Below, one piece after another: positions 6,973 through 14,882 of a stretch of DNA of 49,719 nt. Where the stretch lies: IMG/VR virus record IMGVR_UViG_3300046819_000105, positions 1 through 49,719 of that record. One strand, written 5' to 3'. The DNA is from a virus. The stretch's first letter is position 1, and each line of letters opens with the position of its first letter. The notes below the pieces were generated by a model that worked only from the letters and a program-made list of their open reading frames with translations, was not told the origin of the DNA and made no database searches. Both the position numbers and the translations under genes were made by a program.

Positions 6973-7001
6973 TTGACAAATAAGTGGTATTGGTGTATAG
7001 T
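6973..7001 (+). promoter_or_regulatory. Strong sigma-70-like promoter for the SPFH gene
   Basis: TTGACA at 6973-6978, 17-bp spacer, TATAGT at 6996-7001 (5 of 6). Transcription would start near 7008, just ahead of the SPFH gene's ribosome-binding site. This excludes the longer reading frame from 6984. Confidence 0.75.
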
Positions 7002-7028
7002 TATGTTTCTTTCTTATATGGAGTTGTT

Positions 7029-7895
7029 ATGATTTCTTTGATTCTCACTTTTTTGGTTGGTATTCTGATTGCTGTTGCGATTTGTGTCCATGCGGTTCTG
7101 AATAGCAAACCTGTTCCATTTATTATCGCCGTTGCTGCTGGTGCATCATTTACCATCATTGGTGTCCTGTTTCAGTCCTATACAATCGTGAGTGCCGGGC
7201 ATACTGGTGTGCAGGTAACAATGGGTACTGTTAACCCTGTTCCGTTGACTGAAGGTTTCCACTTTGTGAACCCTATCTCTACGGTTAAGGATGTTGATAT
7301 GCGACTTCAGCGTGCTACACTACAAGGTGCCAATGCATCAACCAAAGACCTTCAGGTCGTACACACTGACATTGTTGTGAACTACCGACTGAATGCTAAT
7401 CAAACTGCACACATCTATAAGGACTTCGGCCTTAACCTAGATGACAAACTACTTGGACCTGCAATCAATGAATCGTTCAAATCTGTGACTGCTCACTTTA
7501 ATTCAGAAGAACTGATTACAAAGCGGGATGTTGTTTCTGCTGAAATTAAACAGGAACTACAAGACAAAGTTGGTAAGTATGGCATTGACGTAAGTGAAAT
7601 CTCTCTGGTCAATTTTGGTTTCTCTCCTGAATATCAGAAGTCGATTGAAGCAAAGGTTATTGCAACACAAGAGAAGTTGAAGGCTGAACAAGACCTGCAA
7701 CGTATTCAAGTTGAAGCAAAGTCTCGTATTGCACAGGCAGAAGGTGAAGCAAAGGCAATTGCAATTCAGGCCGCTGCAATCCAGACCAATGGTGGGGAAC
7801 AGTATGTCCGACTGCAAGCAATTGATAAGTGGGATGGTAAACTTCCGACTTACATGGGGGGTTCTGGCCCAGTACCGTTCGTCAGTGTAAAGTAA
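7029..7895 (+). CDS. SPFH/band-7 (prohibitin-like) membrane protein
   Basis: A 288-aa protein with two N-terminal hydrophobic segments (residues about 2-20 and 28-48), followed by an SPFH domain (VSAGHTGVQVTMGTVN, HTDIVVNYRLNANQTAHIY, ISLVNFGFSPEYQKSIEAKV) and an Ala/Glu/Gln-rich helical region (AEQDLQRIQVEAKSRIAQAE). SPFH proteins form oligomeric cages on membranes and, in bacteria, control membrane proteases such as FtsH. Several large phages carry one. ATG 7029 has GGAG five bases upstream. It has its own strong promoter and is followed by a hairpin, so it is a single-gene unit. A role in guarding the membrane or phage proteins from FtsH is plausible but unproven. Confidence 0.85.
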   Translation: MISLILTFLVGILIAVAICVHAVLNSKPVPFIIAVAAGASFTIIGVLFQSYTIVSAGHTGVQVTMGTVNPVPLTEGFHFVNPISTVKDVDMRLQRATLQGANASTKDLQVVHTDIVVNYRLNANQTAHIYKDFGLNLDDKLLGPAINESFKSVTAHFNSEELITKRDVVSAEIKQELQDKVGKYGIDVSEISLVNFGFSPEYQKSIEAKVIATQEKLKAEQDLQRIQVEAKSRIAQAEGEAKAIAIQAAAIQTNGGEQYVRLQAIDKWDGKLPTYMGGSGPVPFVSVK

Positions 7896-7898
7896 TCC

Positions 7899-7924
7899 AG
7901 GCAAGGCATCCGTCACGGTTGCCT
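7899..7924 (+). terminator. Possible weak terminator hairpin
   Basis: AGGCAA at 7899-7904 pairs with TTGCCT at 7919-7924 and is followed by a short T-rich run. The 3' arm doubles as the -35/box region of the promoter at 7919, so ending of the SPFH transcript and start of the next could be linked. The stem is short. Confidence 0.35.
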
Positions 7925-7946
7925 TTCTTGCCGTTTCGTGTATAAT
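7919..7946 (+). promoter_or_regulatory. Repeated phage promoter, copy 1 (TTGCYTTT box)
   Basis: TTGCCT box at 7919-7924, 16 bp, TATAAT at 7941-7946. The whole region aligns with 11364-11391: both have TTGCYTTT, then TTGCC, then CGTGTATAATGG. The box recalls the MotA site of T4 middle promoters (TTGCTTTA near -30), but no MotA gene is visible here, so a middle-promoter label is inference. Confidence 0.65.
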
Positions 7947-7975
7947 GGTCTCTATTGATTGATGAGGAGTTAGTG

Positions 7976-8662
7976 ATGGGAACAAGAAGTCTAACCTACG
8001 TTTATGATTCTACCGGTACACCACTGGTTTGTATGTACCGACAATATGATGGTTATCCGACAGGCCATGGTGCCGATCTTGCCAGTTTTCTGAATGAAGG
8101 TAAGTTGGTTAATGGTCTGCCGTTTGGTGAGGATGAAACCCACTATTTTAATGGCATGGGTTGTCTTGCTGCACAGTTGGTTGCCAATTTCAAGGATGGT
8201 CCTGGTGGTTTCTATTTGTACCCAACCAACAACCTTTCACAGGATGTTTGGCAAGAATGGGAATACCATGTGTATGAAAATCGTGTGACCGTATATGAAG
8301 GCACTTGGTCAGATGGTCACGTGGTATTCAACGGTACATGGAAGAAGTTTGTTGCCTATTGTGAAGGTGACCAGGATGAAGTACAAGAAGGTCCTACTGT
8401 GTCACCATTTGTCGATGATAAATTTAATCGTGATTGGTTGAAACAGTTGTTGCATGAATCGGAAGTTGAAGTGACCTTTACCAAAAAGGATGGTACTGAG
8501 CGTGTGATGAAGTGTACACTTGATGCCGATGTTGTGCCTGAAACTGGTACAAGCAAAACGGTGAATCGTAACGATGAAGCACTACCTGTTTATGATGTTG
8601 AAGCAAAGGGGTGGCGTTCATTCCGCTGGGATTCAGTTAAGTCTGTGGCATTTGGAGTTTGA
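7976..8662 (+). CDS. Two-domain phage protein with C-terminal WYL_2/SH3-like domain
   Basis: A 228-aa protein. Residues 1-45 (MGTRSLTYVYD...MYRQYDGYPTGHGADLASFL) match a conserved N-terminal module found in phages and some bacteria. Residues about 160-228 (VEVTFTKKDGTERVMKCTLD, ending YDVEAKGWRSFRWDSVKSV) fit the SH3-barrel WYL_2 family (DUF2693), often a stand-alone protein in T4-like phages. Start ATG 7976, preceded by GAGGAG. Ligand unknown. Expressed from the repeated promoter at 7919. Confidence 0.75.
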   Translation: MGTRSLTYVYDSTGTPLVCMYRQYDGYPTGHGADLASFLNEGKLVNGLPFGEDETHYFNGMGCLAAQLVANFKDGPGGFYLYPTNNLSQDVWQEWEYHVYENRVTVYEGTWSDGHVVFNGTWKKFVAYCEGDQDEVQEGPTVSPFVDDKFNRDWLKQLLHESEVEVTFTKKDGTERVMKCTLDADVVPETGTSKTVNRNDEALPVYDVEAKGWRSFRWDSVKSVAFGV

Positions 8663-8664
8663 TG

Positions 8665-8874
8665 ATGAAAGAGTTTTTCAAAGATAATTGGGTGAGTTTG
8701 GTTCTGTATGGACTGTTTGGCCTTCTTTTGGGTATGAGTGGTGTTAGTATCACAGAGAAGCCATTTTATTTCTGGGCATTGACCAGCATTCTTGTTGTGA
8801 TTGATCTTCGATCACACAATCAAGGCTTGAACAAAGGTGCTGAGATTGTTAAAACTGTATGGGATATTAAATAA
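8665..8874 (+). CDS. Small two-span membrane protein, 69 aa
   Basis: GGAG at 8654-8657 best fits ATG 8665 (ATG 8662 is adjacent). Two hydrophobic stretches (residues about 9-26 VSLVLYGLFGLLLGMSGV and 34-47) connected by a short loop, then a polar tail. No family recognised. Confidence 0.7.
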   Translation: MKEFFKDNWVSLVLYGLFGLLLGMSGVSITEKPFYFWALTSILVVIDLRSHNQGLNKGAEIVKTVWDIK

Positions 8875-9260
8875 TGGCAATGTGGAAAGTAACACCTAAT
8901 TGGAAAAAGTCCTGCATTGAACGACAATTTTATGTTAAAGATGGAATGACCATCGTTGAAGAAACTGGTTGGCGTTGGGGTGAATTCTTTATTCAAACTG
9001 AAGGCGATGAACCACCTGAAATTGATGAAGATACGGACATTTTCTGTATCGAAGATGCTGAACTGATGGATTGGTCGACTGATGACGGTTGTTGGGGTGA
9101 TATTGAATACTACAATGTGCCTGAAGATGTGAAGGAAGAATTGGAAGCTTTCTTTGAAGAAGGCAATTCAATTTATGATCTAGAGGAAAAGGGTTGGATG
9201 TCCTCTGATGGTGAGATGTATATTACTTGTGATGTTACTATTGAAAAGGTTGAAGAATGA
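8874..9260 (+). CDS. Conserved acidic phage protein, 128 aa
   Basis: A strongly acidic protein rich in Trp and Glu (VTPNWKKSCIERQFYVKDG, then EYYNVPEDVKEELEAFFEEG). Similar proteins occur in T4-like phages without a function. TAATG overlap upstream and ATGA overlap downstream show coupling. The charge profile would suit a DNA-mimic or protein-interaction role, but nothing in the sequence proves it. Confidence 0.75.
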   Translation: MAMWKVTPNWKKSCIERQFYVKDGMTIVEETGWRWGEFFIQTEGDEPPEIDEDTDIFCIEDAELMDWSTDDGCWGDIEYYNVPEDVKEELEAFFEEGNSIYDLEEKGWMSSDGEMYITCDVTIEKVEE

Positions 9261-9607
9261 TTGGACAAGCATATGAAGAGCGGGGTCGATACGCTGAGCA
9301 ACCAAAGATTCTTGGCGGTTATGTTGGTGAAAAGACTGTCAAGGAAGCAAACGTTGTAACACGCAGAGGAATCTCTGACGAGATGGAAAAATTGCGTGAA
9401 TTGGTTAATTTGGCACACCAGTATGTTACTAATCTTGAAGAAAGAACTGCACCATTTCGCCGTGCGTTTCCTCAATGTGAAGCAAAAGAAGGTAAGATGC
9501 CAAACTCTATCGGTTCAGCATTGACTGAAGATTTGAGTAACCAGAATGACCGTTTGAGTGCTTTGTGTTCGAGACTAACATCTTTAATCGATGAGATTGA
9601 TCTATAA
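9257..9607 (+). CDS. Hypothetical coiled-coil protein, 116 aa
   Basis: ATGA start at 9257. The central and C-terminal parts are helical heptad-like (EMEKLRELVNLAHQYVTNLEE, NQNDRLSALCSRLTSLIDEI). The N-terminal 35 residues are Gly/Arg-rich. No family is recognised. Followed directly by the next gene (TAATG). Confidence 0.7.
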   Translation: MIGQAYEERGRYAEQPKILGGYVGEKTVKEANVVTRRGISDEMEKLRELVNLAHQYVTNLEERTAPFRRAFPQCEAKEGKMPNSIGSALTEDLSNQNDRLSALCSRLTSLIDEIDL

Positions 9608-9822
9608 TGTTTATTGCAAAACCTCGGATGTTCAACAATATTGGTCGCAAGGAATTTGAAACGGCTCTTGAGGCCGTCCAATATCTCAATGAAATGCTAA
9701 AGTCTCGGGAGGGCGATGAGGATCGATTCGAATACAAGTTTTCGGCACTCAGCACCCATCCGAGGAAACTGAAGAAAACAATCCAGGAATATATGGATAT
9801 CGGGAAATTAATCGAAGCTTGA
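9607..9822 (+). CDS. Small hypothetical protein, 71 aa
   Basis: A basic helical protein (FETALEAVQYLNEMLKSREG) coupled to the preceding gene. The promoter for the DUF262 gene begins inside its last codons. Function unknown. Confidence 0.65.
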   Translation: MFIAKPRMFNNIGRKEFETALEAVQYLNEMLKSREGDEDRFEYKFSALSTHPRKLKKTIQEYMDIGKLIEA

Positions 9823-9847
9823 CAAGTAGTAGAAGTTGTAGTAGGAT
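9819..9847 (+). promoter_or_regulatory. Candidate promoter upstream of the DUF262/HNH gene
   Basis: TTGACA at 9819-9824, 17-bp spacer, TAGGAT at 9842-9847 (4 of 6). The -35 is perfect and the -10 weak. Start would fall about 50 nt before the gene, leaving an AT-rich leader. Confidence 0.45.
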
Positions 9848-9903
9848 GCATATTGTTCCTTTTTAGGAATACAAAACAATTTATCTTTTTTAGGAGAATC
9901 ATT

Positions 9904-11352
9904 ATGTTGTCATGGAATACTGTTGAGATTACTGTATCTGAATTTTACGGAATGCTTAGTGAGATTTCAACTAAGCGAATCGATTGTGATCCGGTCGGTC
10001 AGCGTCCGGATGTGGAATCATTGGACAAGAAGCAAGGCATTATTGAAACTGTGCTTCTAGGCTTTGATTTCGGTGAATTGAAGTTGCGTACCCTTGAAGG
10101 CGATAAAGAATTCCTGTATCGCTCGATTGATGGTGGCCACCGCAAGCGTGCTGTGCGTGATTTCATTTCGAATAAGTTTAAGACCAATAAAAACACCTAT
10201 GCCTTTGTTAATGGCACTATGGTGTACGTTGGCAATATGTTGTATCGTGATCTACCCCAAGAAGTAAAAGAATCGTTGGGTGATTACAAGATGCGTTTTA
10301 CAATCTATGGGTCAAACATGACCGATGAACAGGCCGGTGAAACATTCCGTCGTACCAATATCACGACCGATGTTAACCACCAAGAGATGCTCAATTCATA
10401 TGAGAACAATGTCGTAGCAAAGCACATTCGTGAACTGTGTCGACCAATTCGTGGTCTGAATAACGATTATCATCCTTTGTTTGAGTATCGTGTTCTCGGT
10501 GATGACCGCAAGCAAACCTATTTCAATAAACCATCCACTCGTCTGCGTGATGATGAATTTGCCACACGTTTGTTGACTGTATTGGTTAAAGACACCAAAG
10601 ATGCCAACTGGATGACATGCGGCAACAAAGAAACTGAAAAGATGTGGGTGAACCTTGGAAGTCCTACAGAAGGTGAATGGGTTAAGAATCCTGCGCTCGC
10701 TAAGAAGCATAAACGTATTCTAGATGAAGCGCTTGGTTTTCTACAATGCTATGCTGTATCAAAGAAGAATAACGGCAAAGGTCTGTTGACTACACAGGAA
10801 GTTACCATGGTTTCTCGTCTGTACACATATCTGGTTCGTACATATGGTCAGGATGGTTTTAAGGTCAACAACTTTGACCAATTCTACCATTCGGTTCGTA
10901 ATGCGATGGATCGTTTTGTTGGCCGTGATGAGCGTAACCTGCGTACAGATTTGCATACTGATAGCAAAGGCATCCGTACCGTGACCGAATGTTTCAAACA
11001 ATACCTGACGGTGCATGATGATCCTGTCCGGTGTGAACAATCTGTTAAGTGGTTGCTTGAGGAAATGGATCTGTCTAAGGCAACACTGATTGATCTGGAC
11101 AAGGAACGTTGTTTCTCTGGTGATTTGATTGAACAGGTGTGGCGCCAACAAGGTATGGTGTGTTGGGTTACTGGTCTACCTTTGAAGTTGGCTGATGCGG
11201 CCGGTGGTCATATCATTTCCCATGCGGATGGTGGTCGTACCATTCCTGAGAATTGCATGGTGTGTAGTAAGAGTGAAAACACCCGCATGGGTTCGATGGA
11301 TGCCACCATGTACCGCAAGATGCGGTTGAAGGAACTCAACCTGGCCGCATGA
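9904..11352 (+). CDS. DUF262 (ParB-like) plus HNH nuclease-type protein
   Basis: A 482-aa protein. Residues about 25-90 (QRPDVESLDKKQGIIETVLL...RSIDGGHRKRAVRDFI) match the N-terminal DUF262/ParB-like NTPase-type domain, the RSIDGGHRKR element replacing the usual DGQQR. The middle is helical, and near the C-terminus GGHIISHADGGRTIPENC with flanking Cys pairs forms an HNH-like motif. This is the layout of GmrS/GmrD and related modification-dependent nucleases, although here in a phage. The ATG at 9904 follows AGGAG (9892-9896). It may cut modified host or rival phage DNA, or act in DNA processing. Some HNH residues look degenerate, so activity is uncertain. Confidence 0.75.
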   Translation: MLSWNTVEITVSEFYGMLSEISTKRIDCDPVGQRPDVESLDKKQGIIETVLLGFDFGELKLRTLEGDKEFLYRSIDGGHRKRAVRDFISNKFKTNKNTYAFVNGTMVYVGNMLYRDLPQEVKESLGDYKMRFTIYGSNMTDEQAGETFRRTNITTDVNHQEMLNSYENNVVAKHIRELCRPIRGLNNDYHPLFEYRVLGDDRKQTYFNKPSTRLRDDEFATRLLTVLVKDTKDANWMTCGNKETEKMWVNLGSPTEGEWVKNPALAKKHKRILDEALGFLQCYAVSKKNNGKGLLTTQEVTMVSRLYTYLVRTYGQDGFKVNNFDQFYHSVRNAMDRFVGRDERNLRTDLHTDSKGIRTVTECFKQYLTVHDDPVRCEQSVKWLLEEMDLSKATLIDLDKERCFSGDLIEQVWRQQGMVCWVTGLPLKLADAAGGHIISHADGGRTIPENCMVCSKSENTRMGSMDATMYRKMRLKELNLAA

Positions 11353-11363
11353 TCCAGTGGGGC

Positions 11364-11391
11364 TTGCTTTTATTGCCAAAACGTGTATAAT
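11364..11391 (+). promoter_or_regulatory. Repeated phage promoter, copy 2 (TTGCYTTT box)
   Basis: TTGCTT at 11364-11369, 16 bp, TATAAT at 11386-11391. It shares an extended match with the promoter at 7919, including the CGTGTATAATGG core. It would transcribe the AAA+ gene at 11426. The leader TTGATGAGG also resembles the leader after copy 1. Confidence 0.7.
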
Positions 11392-11425
11392 GGCATCTTA
11401 AGTTAATTGATGAGGTACTTATATT

Positions 11426-12583
11426 ATGAGTTTCAACAAGAACGCTCTGGAATTTATTAAAGCTGCACAGGACACGTTTGGCGTTGGTTCTGTTCTTACC
11501 CGTGACGGTATTAACCATGTTGTTGAAGAAACTGGCGTTCCGTATCCTTACTGGTTCAAGAAAGAATCCTATCGTGTTGGTCGTGGCCAATACAAACTAC
11601 CGGTTGTAAACATGAAAAACAAAGTGGAAGTTGTAGATACACCTGTTCCTGTGACAGTTGACCTATCGGCTCAGGTTGTGACCTTGCGTCAGCCAAAACT
11701 GATTGATGAATCTGATCCTGCGGTACCGGCCAAATATCCGGATTATGTGCCGTTTGGTTTTCATAAGGATCTGACCAACATTATCAAGTCTAAGCAATTC
11801 TACCCTGTTTTCATTACCGGCCTTTCTGGCAATGGTAAGACTCTGATGGTTGAGCAAGTCTGTGCTGAACAGAAGCGTGAATGTATCCGTGTTAATATTA
11901 GCATTGAAACGGATGAATCTGATCTGCTTGGTGGTCCTACTCTGGTTAATGGTAACGTGGTCAATCGTGATGGTCCTGTCCTAACAGCAATGAAGCGTGG
12001 TGCGGTTCTGTTGATTGATGAAGTTGACCGTGGTTCAAACAAACTGATGTGCCTACAGGCCATTCTTGAAGGCAAACCATATTACAATAAGAAGTCTGGT
12101 GAGATGGTTTATCCTGCCGATGGTTTTACTGTGATTGCTACTGCCAACACCAAGGGTCGTGGTTCGGAAGAAGGTCGTTATCTGTCCCAGATTCTTGATG
12201 ATGCCTTCCTTGAACGATTCCCAATTACGGTTGAACAGGAATATCCTGATGCTCGCACCGAGAAAAAGATTCTTGGTCCTCTGATTGATGATAAGGACTT
12301 TGTTGATAACCTGTGCCAATGGGCAGACATTGTTCGTCAATCGTTTGACCAAGGTGCTGTTGATGAAATCATTTCAACCCGCCGTCTGGTTCACATTGCA
12401 AAGGCATATAAGATTTTCAATGATCGTATGAAGGCAATTGAATTGTGTGTGGCTCGTTTTGATTCTGAAACCAAGGCGGCATTCCTTGACCTGTATACCA
12501 AGGTTGATGCCAAGGTTGAGGTGGTTCAAACACCACTTGAACAGGCAGTAAAAGAAATGCATGAAGTGGAAGTTCCGTTCTAA
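11426..12583 (+). CDS. MoxR/CobS-type AAA+ ATPase
   Basis: A 385-aa protein. After an N-terminal ~110 residues with a helical DNA-binding-like start, the AAA+ core has Walker A GLSGNGKT (about 132-139), Walker B AVLLIDEVD (about 193-201), and a sensor region (TVIATANTKGRGSEEGRY). These features fit the MoxR/CbbQ/CobS group, whose members remodel proteins or help insert cofactors, usually with a VWA partner. No VWA gene is next to it. CobS-like ATPases are common in large myoviruses with no settled role. It has its own promoter and is followed by a 100-nt leader region before the next gene. Confidence 0.85.
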   Translation: MSFNKNALEFIKAAQDTFGVGSVLTRDGINHVVEETGVPYPYWFKKESYRVGRGQYKLPVVNMKNKVEVVDTPVPVTVDLSAQVVTLRQPKLIDESDPAVPAKYPDYVPFGFHKDLTNIIKSKQFYPVFITGLSGNGKTLMVEQVCAEQKRECIRVNISIETDESDLLGGPTLVNGNVVNRDGPVLTAMKRGAVLLIDEVDRGSNKLMCLQAILEGKPYYNKKSGEMVYPADGFTVIATANTKGRGSEEGRYLSQILDDAFLERFPITVEQEYPDARTEKKILGPLIDDKDFVDNLCQWADIVRQSFDQGAVDEIISTRRLVHIAKAYKIFNDRMKAIELCVARFDSETKAAFLDLYTKVDAKVEVVQTPLEQAVKEMHEVEVPF

Positions 12584-12687
12584 AGTTTTACGGGGAAAAC
12601 AAAATCTAAAACGTAGGCTTCGTTTCGTCACCTATGCCTTACGCATGTCCAGATAATGTAAGTACCCAACCTTTTTAGGAGATTGTG

Positions 12688-12870
12688 ATGCAGATTGGTT
12701 TTCCTGGCCTTCTGGCCTTGATTTTTATTACACTTAAACTAACCGATTATATCGATTGGTCTTGGTGGTGGGTGTTGGCACCTATTTGGGTACCACTCGC
12801 ACTTTTTATGTGTGCAGCCGCATTTATGGTTGCCATTGGTGGTAAAATTCGTATAAACCGTAAGAAGTAA
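12688..12870 (+). CDS. Small membrane protein, fragile-X-F-like, 60 aa
   Basis: ATG 12688 preceded by TTTTTAGGAG. Two membrane spans (residues about 4-18 and 25-48) with a conserved IDWSWWWVLAPIWVPLAL loop. This pattern is seen in phage and bacterial proteins annotated as transmembrane Fragile-X-F. Function unknown. The 104 nt before it (12584-12687) hold only AT-rich sequence with an imperfect CGTAGGC...GCCTTACG inverted repeat. Confidence 0.75.
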   Translation: MQIGFPGLLALIFITLKLTDYIDWSWWWVLAPIWVPLALFMCAAAFMVAIGGKIRINRKK

Positions 12871-12889
12871 TTTTGAGGAGTATTATATT

Positions 12890-13198
12890 ATGAGTAATGT
12901 TGTTCGCAAAGGTAAACAAAATCGTCACGAGAAGATTACACAGGTTCTGTTGTCAGGCAAACCAGTATCTCCAGATGAAATTCGTGCAGTGTTCGCTGGT
13001 ACAGACCAAGAAAAGGTTCTGTATCGCCTGTCCACTAACATCTATAATATCCGCCGTGATGGTGGTATTATCAAGGTACACAAGGATGGCCGAAAGGTTG
13101 TTGCGTACCAACTCATTAACTACAATGAGTTTGATGCTAAGGGTCGTTACGTTGGACCTGTGGAGACTGTAACCGAAGAACTGGCACAAGCTGCATAG
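12890..13198 (+). CDS. Winged-helix-like phage protein, 102 aa
   Basis: Starts at ATG 12890 after GAGGAG. Residues about 15-75 (ITQVLLSGKPVSPDEIRAVF, STNIYNIRRDGG, IIKVHKDGRKVVAYQL) follow the helix-turn-helix plus beta-wing layout of small winged-helix proteins, so DNA binding is likely. Many T4-like and other phages have this family. It may be a transcription regulator of the early or middle genes; the target is unknown. Confidence 0.7.
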   Translation: MSNVVRKGKQNRHEKITQVLLSGKPVSPDEIRAVFAGTDQEKVLYRLSTNIYNIRRDGGIIKVHKDGRKVVAYQLINYNEFDAKGRYVGPVETVTEELAQAA

Positions 13199-13236
13199 TA
13201 GATATATAATAGGACAATAACAATCCTGGAGATCAA

Positions 13237-13425
13237 ATGGTATTGAGAATAAACTTCCTTAGATTGTTCTTTTATTCACTGCTAGCAACCCTATTATCGG
13301 TTTCAGGTTTAGGTCCTTTTACTCAACCATTGACCTTTTGTTTGATATTCGCTATTATTTTCTTAATTGAAGGTGAGATTAAATCTGAATACGAATTGGA
13401 CTACGAGGACGAGGATGAGTCTTAA
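13237..13425 (+). CDS. Small membrane protein, 62 aa
   Basis: Two hydrophobic segments (residues about 5-22 and 30-44) and a strongly acidic tail (EYELDYEDEDES). A CTGGAG ribosome-binding site lies upstream, and a TATAAT-like sequence near 13205 may be a promoter. It overlaps the following gene by 11 nt. Function unknown. Confidence 0.65.
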   Translation: MVLRINFLRLFFYSLLATLLSVSGLGPFTQPLTFCLIFAIIFLIEGEIKSEYELDYEDEDES

Positions 13426-13624
13426 ACTTAAAGCATTAATCGAAACCATTTTATTATTGCTTGGCGCAAATTTTATCATAAACAGTGCCTTCTTTGGATT
13501 AGATGAGTACATTGGAAATGATAATGAAAGTTTTGTTTTCTTAACTATTGCTTTTATTTGTTTTCTGCTACTGTATCGCATTGTGTATGAAAACAAAGTA
13601 TTGAGACACATAAACAAGGAGTAA
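13415..13624 (+). CDS. Small membrane protein, 69 aa
   Basis: The start at ATG 13415 lies inside the end of the upstream gene and is preceded by GGACGAGG. Two membrane spans (residues about 7-24 and 38-53) and a basic C-terminus. It forms a pair with the preceding membrane protein, which has a similar size and shape, perhaps by duplication. Function unknown. Confidence 0.65.
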   Translation: MSLKLKALIETILLLLGANFIINSAFFGLDEYIGNDNESFVFLTIAFICFLLLYRIVYENKVLRHINKE

Positions 13625-13627
13625 AGT

Positions 13628-13852
13628 ATGACAATTGATTTATATGATCCTGATCCAACTAATGGAACTCTGACCGTATGTTCGGTCACTGCACCATCAA
13701 TGTATGATTCTATGATCTCTGGTGCACAACCAGTTACATTAACCCTATCGGAAGATTCAACCACAACGTGTGGCACCGTCACCTTGAGTGCCGTAAATGT
13801 ATCGACTAATGATACTGTTTTGTCTGTTGATGTGTTGAAAGGTTCCCTGTAA
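13628..13852 (+). CDS. Small Thr/Ser-rich beta protein, 74 aa
   Basis: Starts after AAGGAG at 13617. A beta-rich, acidic, Thr/Ser-rich sequence (NGTLTVCSVTAPSMYDSM, SEDSTTTCGTVTLSAVNVST) with two Cys. It resembles no family I know; it could be a small immunoglobulin-like or adhesin-type fragment. Confidence 0.65.
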   Translation: MTIDLYDPDPTNGTLTVCSVTAPSMYDSMISGAQPVTLTLSEDSTTTCGTVTLSAVNVSTNDTVLSVDVLKGSL

Positions 13853-13862
13853 GGACACACAA

Positions 13863-13976
13863 ATGGCTGACAAAGAAACAGCAGAGTGGTTACGAATACT
13901 CTATCCAAAAACACTACAATGGAAATTTGTGAAGTTGTGTGAGACATTACACAATTTGTTTTATTGGTGGAAATAA
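13863..13976 (+). CDS. Micro-protein, 37 aa, Trp-rich
   Basis: An ORF with AAGGACAC upstream whose stop overlaps the next ATG (TAATG). The peptide is amphipathic (AEWLRILYPKTLQWKFVKLC and a FYWWK end). The coupling supports translation. No family known. Confidence 0.5.
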   Translation: MADKETAEWLRILYPKTLQWKFVKLCETLHNLFYWWK

Positions 13977-14152
13977 TGGAATTAACACTGGTTCGTTTGC
14001 GTGATGAAGATATGAATTATGTTTACTTTTGGGTTGAAACGTATAACGATGAAGTGGTAAGTCCAACATTCGAATCAAAAGAGGATGCTCATTTGTGGGC
14101 CGATGTGATACAATGGAAATTAAAGAAGGCAATTGATAAAGCGAGATTGTAA
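13976..14152 (+). CDS. Small hypothetical protein, 58 aa
   Basis: TAATG coupling with both neighbours. A small alpha/beta protein (YVYFWVETYNDEVVSPTFES). No recognisable domain. Confidence 0.65.
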   Translation: MELTLVRLRDEDMNYVYFWVETYNDEVVSPTFESKEDAHLWADVIQWKLKKAIDKARL

Positions 14153-14880
14153 TGAAAGTTAAACTTGGGAATTATAAACATTATGTTGGTCCATATCATA
14201 TCGCCGAATATGTTTTCTTCTGGGTGAAAAAAGATCGAGAATTGGTTGGCGATGATTCTGAAGAATACGAGAAGCGTTGGGACTATCGAGCACGTGAATG
14301 GTTTGGTGAGTTTCTGGCATATGGATTCCAGAAGAAAGACGGTCGTAACAAATACTTCCAAGACAATCGAGAAGAAACTTGGTTGTACAAACTGTGTAGT
14401 TGGATTTATAGCAAACGTAAGCGTGTTGAGAAAGTCCACATTGATCGTTGGGACACATGGAACGTAGATTATACCCTTGCACTTATCATCGCACCGCTAC
14501 TAAAACAACTTAAACAATCTAAGCATGGCGCACCATTCGTAGATGATGAAGATGTGCCTGAAGAATTACGTAGCACCAGTGCACCACCAAAAGAGCATGA
14601 CTACGATACTGACGATAACCACTTCAAGCGTTGGGATTATGTTCTTGACGAAATGATCTGGGCATTCGAACAACAAATAAAAGATGATGATTCGGAAGAC
14701 TTCTGGATCGAACAACCAGAAGGTATGTACTCTGAACCATGTGAAGATGATCCTAAACTGTCAACTTTGAAGTGGGATAAAGAAGGTAAGTTTGACTCAG
14801 AAGCATATCAGGCGTATCATAAAAGAGTAGCGAACGGATGTCGTTTGTTTGGTAAGTATTATCAAGGACTGTGGAGTTAA
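14152..14880 (+). CDS. Conserved phage protein, 242 aa
   Basis: Contains the strongly conserved VHIDRWDTWNVDYTLALII segment followed by LLKQLKQSKHGAPFVDDEDVPEEL (given in two parts here), a hallmark of a family present in very many T4-like and other myophages, including cyanophages. The rest is acidic and Trp-rich. Its function is not established. It is coupled upstream (TAATG) and followed at 2 nt by the next gene. Confidence 0.85.
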   Translation: MKVKLGNYKHYVGPYHIAEYVFFWVKKDRELVGDDSEEYEKRWDYRAREWFGEFLAYGFQKKDGRNKYFQDNREETWLYKLCSWIYSKRKRVEKVHIDRWDTWNVDYTLALIIAPLLKQLKQSKHGAPFVDDEDVPEELRSTSAPPKEHDYDTDDNHFKRWDYVLDEMIWAFEQQIKDDDSEDFWIEQPEGMYSEPCEDDPKLSTLKWDKEGKFDSEAYQAYHKRVANGCRLFGKYYQGLWS

Positions 14881-14882
14881 TA

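Noticed and set aside
13363-13947. A 194-aa minus-strand frame
   Set aside because: Four small plus-strand genes with coupled starts and ribosome-binding sites cover the same DNA.
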